Below are positions 15,501 to 30,500 of a stretch of 64,000 bases of DNA, piece after piece; the stretch's first letter is position 1, and every line of letters starts with the position of its first letter. The position numbers and the translations under genes were made by a program. Source of the DNA: Setophaga petechia. Its lineage: Eukaryota > Chordata > Aves > Passeriformes > Parulidae. Below the pieces are notes generated by a model. The model ran no database searches and was not told the DNA's origin. It saw only the letters and a program-made list of their open reading frames with translations. The DNA is taken from the NCBI GenBank assembly GCA_024362935.1, contig JANCRA010000005.1:23024235-23088234 (forward strand), read 5' to 3'.

Positions 15501-18500
15501 TGGAAGGAAGTTCAAATCTATTGATCTTTGAAAAAAAAAAAAATGAACACATTATTAAAATTTGTATTACAGGTATTACAGTACCACTAAAAACTTCAGC
15601 TAAGGCTTGAACTACCTAAGGGTGTTAAAAGACTAGGGGTTTTTCTCAGTTAGTGAAGTCCTCACTTTTTTAACTCATTAAAACAAAACACAAGTGGACG
15701 TGCATGTAATCAGTTGAATGAGCACCCATCTACACACACCCTCACATACTTTGTAGTCTACATTATAAAGGTTTAGAATTTTTTTACACATTTCAGGGTA
15801 TTCAAGGTATATAATTTTTTCACTATTTTTCTGGAATTCAAATGAAATTTTATAATCCAAAAGCACTGATTTCAAAAAGTGAATCACATACCTCTCTCTC
15901 TCTTGTTGAGTTCCTTTATCACTTCCATTGTTAATTAGAGCAAGCTCATCCAGTAAAGATGTTGATTCTTTAGTAAACTTTTCAAATACCTAAATAAGAG
16001 GAAATTAAGAAATTAATAAATTTTAATTTAAGAAATAATTTTAGGTAGCTGTACTGAAGGCATTGGTGCAAGTTTATTCAGTAGTTCCATTAGTATACTT
16101 CAGTCTCTATATAGTGTAATTACTTCCCAGCACTCAGATGGTAGGGAGGAAACAACACAAAAAGTTTTGTTCGTGGAACACTTAAGAGCACTAAGATTCC
16201 TCAGGGAGATAGTAAATATTACACTGAATATAATACATACTGAAAAAAATTGAGGTATCTAAAAAATCTGTAAAATCTTAGGGACATATTTATTCTACAT
16301 CTTCATTTAAGCCTTTAATAATGGTAGAGAATCAAGGCATGTTACCCAACTACTGGCCAGCTTACTTGGAAGGATTAAAATAATTTTGTCAAGATTCCAG
16401 CTTCTACTCACTATTAAAATGGACCATACTGTAATGAATAATTAAAATAAAAGAAAAATATATTATATTATATTATATTATATTATATTATATTATATTA
16501 TATTATATTATATTATATTATATTATATTATATTATATAGAAAGATTATGTAGAATAAAATACCCTCATCAGCTCCATTGAATTCAGGGGCTTCTGATCT
16601 CAGATAACACCTGTACAGTGAAGACACTGGGCAGTGTTCAGACAATTCCTCTGTACCTGACTTCTGAGGGCTGGTTTTGCTTTTTAACAGGACTGAGCAC
16701 AACTGGGTGCCTTACATGACATGCACAGTAACTTTCAGGTATTTTTGCTGTTATTAAATTATTAATCAATAGCTTGCCCGTGAACTTTCCTTAACTTATC
16801 TAGGACTACTTAAAATTTCAGAGGAAAGCAGGTGCAGTTGCAACACATCTGGAGATCCTAGATGGAGACAAACATTTTAAGAACAGATTATACAGGAAGG
16901 GAACACACTGTGTCAATGAAGATTGCTTTGAATGTTTTGAAAATTCTATTTAAATAATTGAAAAGCAAGTATCAATGAAGAAAAGATTAAGAACATTCTG
17001 GAGAGCTACGCACACCCAACAGTTGCTTAAAAAATTTGTGGTGATTAAATTTGTGCTGATCAATAATTAAAGGGTGTAGTTGCTCTTGGACATTTACTGC
17101 TTCTTGGTCTGCTGGGGAAACTGCATTGACAGAGGTTTTGGTGTAGGATAGCTTAAAACCACAGGAACCAAGACTTAAGAGATAACCCAGGAGGATCTGC
17201 AGAGTCCAGGTATTTTCTCCTTGTGTTGATCTTCTCCTACAGCAGCCAATTTCCCTTTATAGCAACTATACCATAGACTCAGGCTCTTCTAGAGTTAGTG
17301 TTACTAAAAGAGCTTCATTAAGGAACTGGCTGTTCAACAAATTGATGACATTAGCTTTATCATCCCCTGAGCAAAGGCAGTGTCACTTACCACAAGACTA
17401 TTCATGTAAGTGAACTGCACAACTACACATGTGACCATTTCCTACATGCTTTGCAGTTCCTACACAAATAAAAATTTCAGGGCTCAAGAAGGAGACATTT
17501 AAAAACCCCCAAACCCCAAAACACAGATAACTAACCAGCCTCTTATTCAACCAATCCATGTGATCATAGGTGAGAGTTCCTCCAAAATCTTCTGTTAGTT
17601 GGCATGGTTCTATATATCGTGTCAGCTTGTTAGCAGATACTAAAATAACCTGCAACAATAAAAGAGGTCACTTGTAGGTAATGCTCATACTTTCCTTAAG
17701 TATCTGAGAAATGTGCCCAGAGATAGTGCAGATCATTCTGTGATTCAGACTTTACTGCTAAATGTTTAAATGAAATATGGCTGTTCACAATTAATGTGGG
17801 CCTCAACCAGACAGGTAATTCTGACATGCAGTGCACGCCTCATGCATAATCCTGAAAGTGCATCATCTCTACCACCTTGTCTATTTACAGCAGGAAAAAG
17901 CAATGTGTTCCCTGGATATCTGTTATCCTGCTGGGAGCTGATGCTTTGTGATTAAGTTGTACACCACACCATCTATTTCTAGTGAATACAGTAGCAGGCT
18001 ATCATACTGCAAAGCACTCAGTATTTTTACCACTCTGGCAATACTTTCAGTCCCAGAGGTGAGTTTGTGCCATAAGAGCTAAGTGCCTGCATTTACTGCG
18101 CAAATATGTTCAGCAAAAGTTGGATCAATCATACTCTTTCTATGAATAGTCAAAAATTCAAATTTTAATATGCTTAAAAGCCTGAGTCATTCACCCAGGA
18201 GACAAATTTAGTTCACCAGCTACATCAGGGCATACAGGAAAACACAGGTCCACTGCTAGGTGGAAAACTAAATTCTTGCTTTCATTTCTGCATTCTAGAG
18301 GCTCCTGAATGAGCCTTATTCATATAAGCCTAAACCAAAAGTTGGCAGCACAGCTTGCTTTGATGGATGACATGCTAAGCCTGGAATAACTCCTGTGGAA
18401 GAAAACCCAAAAACAATCTCTCTGTTGAAGCAGGCATATTGGCAATATATACCCAGAAACAAAAGAAAAAAAGAAAAGAAAATTTCTATAACCCATCAAA

Positions 18501-21500
18501 TGATCTACATAATCTTGCAGAGCACAAGAATATGTGGAAAGAACTAACTAGAGAGAGACTTCTATTCCAGTTCCATTTCCCTGCAGATAATGAAACTACA
18601 GAATTCAGAGTAGCTCCAAACAAATGGTCTATTATTGCAGAGGAAAACCTTTCAGCAACATCCAAATACACACTATTGTCCTGTACTCTTAATGGTACAT
18701 GGCTGCTGTAAATGGAATTGGCTAGTAGTTTCTTTAGGTAATGCCAGTAACCAGCCCAAACCCCAGAGGATTCTACAGCCAACAAAGAAGAGAAAAAAAG
18801 CCATTGTTCTTCCTTCTTTTGGCACACTTAATAGTTTAGGTAATTTTAAACATTCATCTCTATGAGTTCATTAAAAAAAGAAAACTAATTTTGGTGTTTT
18901 TTGGACATTCTGGTATGGGAACTAAAGCAAACAGGGCAGCTGGTTCTCATTACTGAAATACAAGTTCTGAAAAGACCCAAATAGTCTGACAAAATAGATG
19001 GACTGCATTGAGACCAGTTATTTCAGATTTTTTTTAACTGAAATCCTTCAGGAAGGAGAGTGGGCAAGGGATAGCCCTCAAATTTCCACTAGGGAGATGT
19101 TTTTTAAAATAAAAAAATTCTAAAAGAGTAAAGCCTGCACAAAAAATATTTTAGGCATATTTAAAAAAAAAAAAATCTTCTGACAATAAATAAACACCCA
19201 GAAAAGAGATTTTCTACATCTTCTTAGAAAAACTCTGAAAAATAAAACTTCCACCTCATTACTACACCTTGTTGTAACTTAAAGCATTATTTCCAAACCC
19301 ATTCATTCTCTAGGCTTCTCATTTAAAAAACACTTCTTTCTTAAACTGTTTATTGACTGTTCACTGGGCTAGCTGCTAAAATCCTCTGTGTACTTTTCAC
19401 AATATAAGAAAACATTTTTATTTTTGACTAGGTTGTGGTAGAAATGAAGGCTCCTGAACAGAATTTAGCTCTTGCTCGAAACCTGAACTAGTGGCAGTGC
19501 TAACCTAACATCCCCTATACGCTTTAAATTAGTAAATCAACTACTATAGATTAATAGCCCATAAGTACACAGACCAAAAGTCAAAGAAGAAAAAAATGTT
19601 GAAAAATGCAATGTGGACAGTGAGAAGACACTTCACTTTTACAGATCTGAATTCTACTTTAAGCTCAGCAAACTTCTGCTGTCAGGTTTCCAAAAATGTT
19701 TCAAAATCCAAACAGAGTAATTACATTTGACTTTTTGTGAAAATAGATGTCAAAATACCACATCCTAGAAAAAGTTATCCCTTATGAATTAGTATTTCAT
19801 CCTTGCTTTTGAATTTCACCCTTCAACATATTACCACAGGTAAAGATAAAGTAATTTACAGCTGTAAAAACAGAAATAACCCTATTTGCTTGCAAATGAA
19901 ATGATTTTTTGTTTTCCTTTTTTTTTTTTCCAAATCAAACTACGCTGATTCCAGAAAAAGGAGAAAAACATGCAGCTTTCATAATCCAAAGTAAAAGCCT
20001 TTGGACAGCAGATTATAGCTGGATATTAAAATGAAGAGCTTAAATTTCCCAAGGGAGAAACAAGTAGATCTGGACAGATGGTAAAACAGGAAAAAAAAAG
20101 TATAAATTATTGAATCCTTTAATCTTTGCTTCCCTTCCCACTTGATCCACCCACTTCTGACAACAGGCACAGCTAATAATTTATCTCACAGGGGCAGCAG
20201 GTTTCAAACGTGTCCTGTTTGCTACTGACCAGAGTCACGGAATCATCATCTGCACTCAGCGCTTTTTAAAACCTGGAGGAGTGGTAGCAGCTCTCATCCT
20301 TGCTCTATTCCAGTCAGTAAACTTGCTCTGTACAATATTGGCCTGCTAAATCCTTGTGAAAGCCTTTTAAGAAATAACTCAGAACAGTGCTTTGGGAAAA
20401 GTAAAAGTGCTGTATTTCTTAAAAAAATCAAAACAACCTTTGTAAAAGCTGTCAAGCAAAAGAAGAATGACAAAGCTAAAAACATGGACTGCAAAGTCTT
20501 GTGCCTTAAGTGCAAAGTCTTGTGTCTTAAGTACAAAATTCTATTTCTCAGCAGTGAAAATACATGTTTTTGACTCATGCAACATGTATCTTTTGTAATA
20601 AAAAAGCTTTAAATAGTGTTTGCAGTAAGCGGACCTCTCTATGTCATTTACGGTTTTCTGCAATTTTCATTGATCATCTACAAGGAGATAGAGGCAGAAA
20701 TCAAGATGAGAGAGGAATTCTAGATATTCAAGAGGACATGTAAAAGTGTCCCCAAAATGTTAAATACATCCATCTGAACTTAGTTTCTCTCAAGGGAAGA
20801 AATGAAAAGCTCTTTAATACAAATGTTACAGAGTCAAACCCAGGAGCTACTTGAATTTTACAGGAGGCTGTAAAATTTCAGTAACAAGGAGCTTTTTCCT
20901 GAAGTATGCAATATGAGAGTAGCCACACTACTGAATCTGAAAAGGAGTAGTTACTTTCCAAAAGAGAACAATACACATGTCCCTTGAGAATATAAAATTT
21001 AAACAAGTGCAATCTAAATACGATCTTCATTGCCACAGAACTGTAAAGAAAAGGCTAACTCTTCCTGAGGAGAATAATCCTATTTTTTGGTGCCAAATAC
21101 TATTTCAATCAATTTTTTGAAATACGATTTGATTAAACGATGAGTAGCAGAGAGTATTATTAGTTTAATATAGAACACTAATCTAAAAAAAGATCATTTT
21201 ATTTCACATTACACCAAGAAACACTAGGTAAATATTTATCTGGCCAGTGCCATAGAAATCTGTCATACTAGAAACCCAAGAGCAGTTGGCAGAACCTCGA
21301 TAAACACAAGATGAACTCCACTCCTAGGAACTGCCTCCTTCACTTGTGGTTTTACCCACTCACTCACCTTACCCTCCAGTGCTCACAATAATTAGCACAC
21401 TCTCATTCTTACATCCCAGAGAAGAGAAAATAGGCAAAGATTCTTGCATTTTTCAACACTCTTTCTTTGGACAGAATCAGGATGTGACATAAATTCAGGC

Positions 21501-24500
21501 TTACATGCCCCAGCTCCATGTAGACCATTCCCTAATTTGCCCAAGAACCTACTGCCTCCCATATCAAAATAGCAACAGAGATGCGTACAGATGAAAAGAG
21601 ATGCAATTAAATAAACAATTTTGACTGGAACTCCTATATGTCTTTTTAGGAAAGTCCATGAAAGCTATAAATTCTGGTCTTAAAACACTGAACCAAAAAT
21701 GGAAAAAAATTAGACACTTTCTATAAAGTGTTATGCATTCTTTATTCTGTGGAGCAATACTTTGCTCATTAGCATAACTCTTAAAAGGTAAATTACAGAC
21801 TTGAGATTTTTCAGAGCAGATGCTGCAGATATATTATCATGAGAAATTTCTGACACTCTTTACTAGAGAGTTAGAGCTGTCAGTTGCTACAGTAGAAGTG
21901 TGAAGCATTTAGAACTACTCAGACTTTGGACTTCAGGATTATAAAGATCCTTATGCAACACACTCTAATTTTCTCAACTAATTCATAGTAGTTTACCACA
22001 AAATTTTTCCTTTCTCTTATTCCTTTTTTTTCCATGCACTTAATTTCTATTCTCCAAATCCTCAGTGAACTTTTAAAATTTTGCTCCCTGATTTCCACAA
22101 GGATAAGAACAGCAAGCACATCCTCTTCTTTCCTCTCCTGACAAACTGATTTTCATAGTACTGATCTAGTATCTAAATCAGGCTCAGAGAATATTTCTCC
22201 TCTAAGTTTCTTAAATGACTGACATGTGAAATAACCCCACCCATCTACAGGTATTTTTGCATTGTGCACAAATTTGTACATTTCTTCTATTTTTTATAGT
22301 AATTTTTTTCTTCCAGTTATGCTCGTTGTTCTCATAAGAAAAGCTCACTCTCAAATACAACACACTACATCTACTAAAAGAGTGATTTGTTTCACATTAC
22401 TATGTAGAGTATATTAATAAACCAAAAAGCACCACCTCCCAACTCTCTAAAACACAGGCAATTTTTACACTCAAATCCTGTTCTTCAATCTTTTAAAGCA
22501 TTAACAGTATTAGGTATTACAGTGTCATATATGCAACATTTCAGCTGAAAGACAGCTTTATAACAATTAAAACAACTCTCCTCTATGAAGCATGGCACAG
22601 GACCAGATAAAACTGCTTCAATTAACACATGAACTGATTGCTAATAAGGGAGGAATGAAGTTACAGAATAAAGTTCTGCTGGAGGACAAATGGGAATTGT
22701 CCTGAGGCAGGTCCAAAACCAACACTAATACTAACCAGAAATAAAGATATGAACCCTTACTCAGCTGAATCAGCCCACCTCTTTGTACTTATCCACCCAG
22801 TACTGTTTGATTTCAGTTCCCACATTTACTTTCAGTGTTTTGCAACTCATCATCACCACATCTCACTCAGAAGCAGAGGATCTCTGAACAGAAAGGAAGA
22901 CATTGTGATTAATGGCTTCATATGGGAATATTAAGCAAGGTATTAAGAACAGATCAGGTAGTAGGAAATAGGAGGTAGATGCAATGCCCCATTAGAAATC
23001 AGTTACACAGCATTTACTTCAAATAAAATGAGATTACACCCAAGTAAATATAAAGATTTCATATTTTAATTACAATTTTTAGTTCATAATTATTTCACTG
23101 GCACAAAACCAATCCTGAATTTCCCTAGTAGTTACACAAATGATCCAAAACATGAGCTGGGTGTTGTTTGTTTTTACTGCCAGTAATGCAAAATTATGCA
23201 GCTGTAGATTTGTGCCTGAGTTGGAGCCTTCCATAGCCTTATCAGTGCTCTGCACTCTATTGGAACAGAGGAAAGATACACTCCTGTCCGTGACACAAAT
23301 ATTTGGAGCCCAGAGAAGGTGGGTCATTTTTCCTGAAACAGTTTTCCTGACTGCAACCAAGTAACAGAAACCAAAAGGTTTGGTTACATAATTCCAGTGG
23401 TCTACGCCAACAATGCCAACGTGATTACTAGAACATGCTTTGTGAAATTACTAAGATTACTAAATTAAAGGATTATCATTTAATGGCAGTTAGCCAAACC
23501 TTAACGTGAAACAAAAAATCCTTTTACTATCATGTAAAGTTATCCTTGCTTTGTTGATTTATTTTCTGTAAGCTTTCTGCTTATTTGTCTAAAAATGCAT
23601 TCTAGCTGAGTCATGTTAAAGAAAAACTCAAGAAGAATCTTCTAGAAAGACTAACTTCCAAACTAGCAACCCCATCGCATATACACTACCTGCTACTATG
23701 TCACATACTTTCATATCACAACTTCAAAGACTTCCTGAACTTACCCAAGAACTTTATTTACAGGAGTTTAACTGGGAAAGAGAGCCTAAATCACACAGTA
23801 GCATCTTCTAAAGAGGGGCTTTGCCTTTATTACTGCTGCTCTCTGGACTCTGACACTTACCTTATGCTGTGAAAGGTCTGTGTGAAACTGAATACTGCAA
23901 ACTTAAGTCACTTTCTAACCAGCAGCTCTTAAATCATATTTTTGAGTACAGATGGTTAGTTCAGAGGCTTTTTAAATTGTCCTCTTGGATGTGGCTCCAA
24001 ACAATATGCTAGTTTATAAAAGTGGGCACCACCACACCCATGTTTTTGATTAAAGACACCGTGACTGGGATGCATGCTACATGCCTGCTGTAGTTCAAAC
24101 AGGATTAGCTTAAAAAGTGAGTGGAAAGTTTGATGACACAGATATTTTCTAAAAAACAGGGAAAATTGAGGTTTCCATTAACCTCCCAGACAGACATAAC
24201 AAGGGAAGTGCTAACATTAACTTGTAGTCTCTCGTACACACCCTGCCTCAAAACTCAGGACAGTGTCAGCTTGTATTTGGCAAGGAATCTATAACCTGTT
24301 CCTGATGTCAAAGAAGTCACAAAATGAGAGAAGATGCATGCAACACCAACAAAATACTTGTCAGAATGGTTACAGCCGATAGAGAGACACCATACACCAT
24401 GTATCTCTACAGCCTATTAGAGAAGTCATGAAAAATTTCACACTAAATCCTGTACAACTGTTTCTGACTCAAAACACCCACAATATGTATTTTCTTGTTA

Positions 24501-27500
24501 AGCAAAGAATTAAATGTCACACACTTTTAAGTTAAGAATATTCAATGAAGAAAGTCTCATTAAAAATGGAAAAAGTTAAAAAGCCACAGTGGTTTGTTAA
24601 GGTTATCCACAAAGCATCAGGAATACAGCTATTTTAAAGACACTTTAGTTGTCATCCAATTACATCAGGATTTTAGAAACAGTATTTTTGACTGAAGTAG
24701 ACAAAAGCTCAACATACCTCAAAGCCAAGTCTATCCTTCTCTTTCCAAAAGCAGAAATGTGTAACCTTCTTGTCCCAAAATTCATCTGGCTTTACTACAC
24801 AAACAAGCGACACCTCAGCTGGAACAACATTCTGTAAAACAAATGAAAAAATAAGTAAAAAATTCAAGATTAAATCTTAATTTACCACAGAACTGAATTC
24901 CACTTAGATTTCATCATCTGTACAAGAATGTAAAAATTGCAGACAGAAATTGAAGTCTGTTTCATCTACATTACATATTTGCTTCATCCTGCTTCGTAAC
25001 ATTGCATTAGATTTCGTAGCAAACAGTGTCAAAACTGAAAAGAAAATATAACCTCTTTACTCCCAGCCCTAAGGACAAAAGTACAGAAAAATGAACTATT
25101 GGCTAGACTTAATTTAATTTATGGTATTTCATTAAAAAGAAGAAGAAACGTTAAAAACAGAGTTTTCCACCAATGCTATCTTCTATGTAGAAGGAAACAG
25201 TAATCATAAAGCTAGGAAAAAATTGTGTATTTGTTATCAGATTACATGTCAAGATTATATCCTATACTTCTTCAGTACATATTACTTAGACTAAAATGAA
25301 AAGGCTGAATATTGACATTTCAAATAATTTAAAATACTACCAGGAAAGCATTTCTCAGACTAAACCAGTAATTTCATCTACTAACTTGATTTTATGATGT
25401 CACACTGAATGTAGATCAAGGAACAAATAAATACTCTTGATTACTCTAAACTCATGACCTATAGCAATAAGTAAAAGTTAATTAGAGGAGTGATATAAAG
25501 GTGACACAACCCATGGGATTTCTCTTTAAATACCTAATTTTATTAATAAAAAATTAATTCAGAAGTTGTTAAAGAAATCGGCAACAAAAATACCCAATTC
25601 ATTCTTGCACCATTTTAACAAATAGGCAAAAACTACTTACAAGTAGACAATATTTTGAACACAAGTATTTTTGAGAACAGCAAATGATGAAGCAGACAAA
25701 TCTCATGTGATCTGCTCAAGTGATCAATTCACATAGGAAAATCTTCTTTATTGCTTCCTTCTCAAACTCAAGACACAGATGTGCAACCCATGTTTCTGCA
25801 AGCTTTGCAGAGGCAGGATAAGTGCTGCCAGGAAGCCAGGGAAATAAGAGCCTGGGCAAAGAGCTGACATTCCCCACCAGCTGCAGCTCCCACTGAACAC
25901 TGTAACCACACAGTGGCTGAACCAAAACCCAGTCAAGATCATAATGTGAACACAAGGGATTCAAATACTCTAACTCTATTAATAGGAAAATCATCTTAGT
26001 CAAGAATAGACGAAAGACACCTTGACACAGACTTCAAAACCCAGAAGCAACAATGACCCAGCAGGAGCAAAAAAAAAAAGAAATTATTCCTATTTGACAC
26101 ATTTTCTGAGGCTCACCTAAGTCTGAGAGGAAAACTACTCTGATAAAGAAGAACCATCAGTGCAGTAAGAAAGGTAGTAGTCCGAGTGTTCTAACGTGTT
26201 AGAAATGCTGTATCTCACATTTTCTTTGATCATTGAGACCAGAAAATAATCTATACTGTCCACCAGAAATAAGATTCTATTTGTAAGCCCCTAGTTCCTA
26301 GAGTTAAAATAATATTTTTTAAATATTTTTAATTGGAAATTGTCACTTTTGTTCTTCTCCTACTTTTTGAAGTACACGGAACATAATTTGTGATTTGAAC
26401 TATGATCCACAACTAAGGCAACTATACCATATTGCAAAGGAAACCAGGCAGTACAGCATATACTGCATCAAAACCTCAGCTGCAATATCTGTGTGAACTG
26501 TAGCCCTGCACAGATTCCTACTGCTCATAGTTTGTGATGCCAGGAGCACACCTGTGTACTTTTTTAACTAAACCTCCATTTCAGAAAAAGGTCAACAATT
26601 GTGTGTTCTCAGCATATAAAGAATTTGTCTCTCACTTGAGTGAGCTGCAGCATCTGCTTTTCAGAATTTCTTCCTGCTGCACAGAATTCGTCAAAGAACC
26701 ACATTTTAAGGAAATTACTGTCTCTACAATAACACAGCCATTGGGTTCACATCCATAAAACTGATCAGTCAACTACGAATGGATAAATATTTACTTACCT
26801 GGAGCATTAACACAACCGTCTTTACCACGTTCCACTGAGATTTTCTGCCATCCACTATCACAGTGAATCCTCTAGCTTTACACTTCTCACTAAAAGAAAA
26901 AAAAACATTTAGAAAAACCTAAAATTCACTCTAACAAGTGTCATACCATGCCAACTTCAGATTTCAAGTCTCCTGTAAAATACAACTACACAGCTTTTTT
27001 CCTTATAGAAACACTGTCTTATAAATCTTAAGTTTACTAATTTATAAAATAACTTCCAATTTTAATGCTCCAGCATATTATTAGATTTTACAAATTACAA
27101 TTTTTCAGTAGACTGAAGTATATCTCATAATACAAGTATTTCTTTAAACTATAGAAACTCTGAAAAGGTCTCATAACCATTAACTGGACAAAATGCTCAG
27201 AAAAGAGATCAATTTACAGTGTCATAAGGAAGACAAAGGGATGTCAGTTTTTACAAGAAGCATCCAGAAGAGAACTTGCAAGTCACTCCATGGTTTAACA
27301 TTAGTTACCACACTAGATATCACGTCCCAGGTTGAAATTCTTGTTTTGGCATAGTTATAAGCAAATAAAATCCATGACATTTATGAGCAGTAGGAAAGCA
27401 TTATGTAATCGTTCCTAAATCTGCAATTACAAAACAAAGCTACTTCTGTGATCTTAGCTTACAAAACACAAGGCACACAACAGTAAGCATTATGTTTCAT

Positions 27501-30500
27501 AACAAGAAATTAACTGTTATTTATTTCATTTTTAAGCTGAGCTTCATCAGGTATGGGTGGCAGACAAATTCACTTTGAAGTAAAGAAAAAAAAAGAGGGG
27601 AAAAAAGGCATTTTACTAGCCTATTTAGGAAAAAATAATTAAACTTGGCAGTTCAAACATTATGCTTTTGGTTTTAAGGAACCTCTAAGATCACACATAT
27701 GATTTTTCTGGAAGCAGTCTGAAGATTCAGGCTTCACTAGTGCAATTTCCAATCGAAAAACAACTCAAAGAATTGCCTTGAAGAATGAGATGAAGAGTGT
27801 TACAACAGCATCTTGAGATACGACTTCCTTAGGCTCACTGGAATCGAGCAGTATCAGCATCTGCCCCTCTGCTACTAACCCTATTAAAACCCTGCCAAAC
27901 CCAACAAAATACACAACCAATCCACTTCAGAAGTGACCTACCACTTCCAGAAAGGTTAGCCAATGCAAGTGTTTGTATGTAAGTTAAAACAAAAAGTAAA
28001 AAGCTCGGTGATTTGAGCCACAATAAAGAGAATACAACAAAGGAAGCAAACTTTAGTATGAACAGACAACATCATAATGTTGCCACTTTTATTCTTCAGT
28101 TCTGAACAGACCTCTTCAGAATCTTGAGAATTTTAAATACCATCAAAAAAAGGCATAACAGCATATTTCAACACTAGGAATAAGCTGTCTGAAATTTTAG
28201 AATGGCTTTACACACATATTCCAAAGAAATTCTATCCAAGACACTTTAAGCAGTTATACCACTCAAATTTTGAGCACAGCCAGCAATCCACACTAGACTG
28301 CAGATCTCAAACCAGTTGTAGATACATCGTATACCACACACAACTGAATTAAAAGTCAAACATATTACGTTACCTTACACATACAACTTGGGGAAAAAAG
28401 TAGTATTAATGTTGCTTGGACAATATCCCTCCCCTCAGCCCTATCTTCTTCAAACACTGTTCAGCAAGTCTTTCCAGAACAAAAAAAGAGAAGTGCTTAG
28501 GCCAAAGTTTGCATTTCCCACTGAAAAACAACATGCGAACCAAAACGACAATGATTTTTCCATACTGCCACCATAGAAGAGAGGTCATTTTTTCCACAAC
28601 TGACACAGAGCATTAAATATGGGAACACTGACTTCACTTTCAAATAGATTTCCCAGTTTCTACTGAGTACAAAGAGCACTTTGGTTCAGCTTTTAGACTG
28701 TTTTTGTTACACTAATGTATGTAAAGACATACATCAGGATGAGACTGTGGAATAATTAATGCTTCCTAGGACAAGAATGCCTGCATCTGTTCCACAAATA
28801 CGGCCAAGTCCTTAAGTCAATGACATGACTTGTGTGGATGACCATTTGGTGTTTCACCACTTTACAAAAGACAACAAGCTGTTTAAAAAACCCTCAAACT
28901 TACACAACTAAAACGCCTTGCAGTATCTTCATATACCTCCTGATATCTTACTATTAAATAAAATGAATTTATTCTTCGCTTCTCTCTAACCAATCAGGAT
29001 TTTTAAAAGTCTAACCCACCAAAAAAACCCCAACACTGGATCCCTTAACTGTGTTTTATAAACATTTATAGATTAAAACATGCCAAGTACACTGGATATC
29101 TTTAGTTATGCCACTGTTGCTCTATTTCCAGAAGAAAGATTTGAAAATATATAAAAAACAAACATTCATCTGAGAGGCTCCTTTTCTTTATAAAGCAATG
29201 GCACATGACAGAAAAAAATTATGATTAAGATCAATCCCTGGATTTTAAGAAAAAAGAAATACAGGAACTAAGCCAGGATCAAAAACTGTCACTATAAGCT
29301 GTCAGTGGCACATGCACAGAACTTGAACAACAATGATTTTACAGCAAGCTATGGATGACAGGATACTCAAGTTGTTAGGCAGCACATTTAAGCAGTATCA
29401 CAAGCTGCTCACTAACTTCAGTAAGACTGTATATTTTTAACTTAGTGCACTTTTAAACTGAAGCCCTATAAGCTACAAAGCTTAGGCATGTGGCACAGAA
29501 AGGACAATGGGCAATGCTGCCCTTGCAAGCTTGGGAGTTTGGTTTGAATGGCTCATTAATTTACTTAGCAATTTAAGTGCATTGTCATTAAAAAGAAATT
29601 ATGAAAAAAGCTATCCCAAGAAAGGAGAACACAAGGACACAGACGAGCCTTAGTACATATCCCTTAGCTTATTGGGATGTGTGTTTCTAACTCAGACAGT
29701 ATCACATTCTAAACAAACATTTACATAAAATTAACTTGGTAAAGAAGAGCAAATAAAATTTAAAACAACAGAAAGATTCCTTCTACAACTGGGAAAAAAA
29801 CCCAGCTCTGAACAGAATGCCTTCTAAATCACCTTGGTATACTCAGAAGATAGTCTAGTGTGACACTCAGCTCATCCATGCTTGTCTGTTCAAGGCATAA
29901 TGGAATCGTCAGAATGAGGCCACTTCTTCTGTCCTTCCCTCCTGTTTCAGAAAGAAAAAGTAATTACAAAGTTAATGTGATGAGGTTTAAGCTGAATAAA
30001 TACTTTGCAGTTAAGTGGTCTCAAACTTCATCATAAAAGCGATCTTTAAAGTTGCTGTGAAAACCTCAATTGATATTTCACCTCTCAGCTCTGAAGGTTC
30101 ATTCACCACATAGATATTTAAAACATCACCCGGGCATCAGAGCATAGCCCATATCCACAGCTGTCACAATTTTTTACCTCATACTTTCAATATAAACAAC
30201 ACAAATCAATTGTTCCAGAAGCATTTTTTTTTCATTTTTACATTATACTGTTAAAATGCATCTCCTAGTCCTTCTACACTACCAGTCTACCAGAAACCTA
30301 GTCCACTCCCAGGGTGAACGTACCCCCAGAAGCTCTGACTGGAGATGCTACAAAAGAAGGACTTTCCCAGTCCAACTGACTACTACAGGAGGATCTCGTA
30401 CCACACAGGCTGCCCATGGCACATTCCCTAAACTGGCACTTCCTTCAAACACAGAACAGTTTCTAGACATATTTATAAACAGCTAACCTTACAATTAAAT

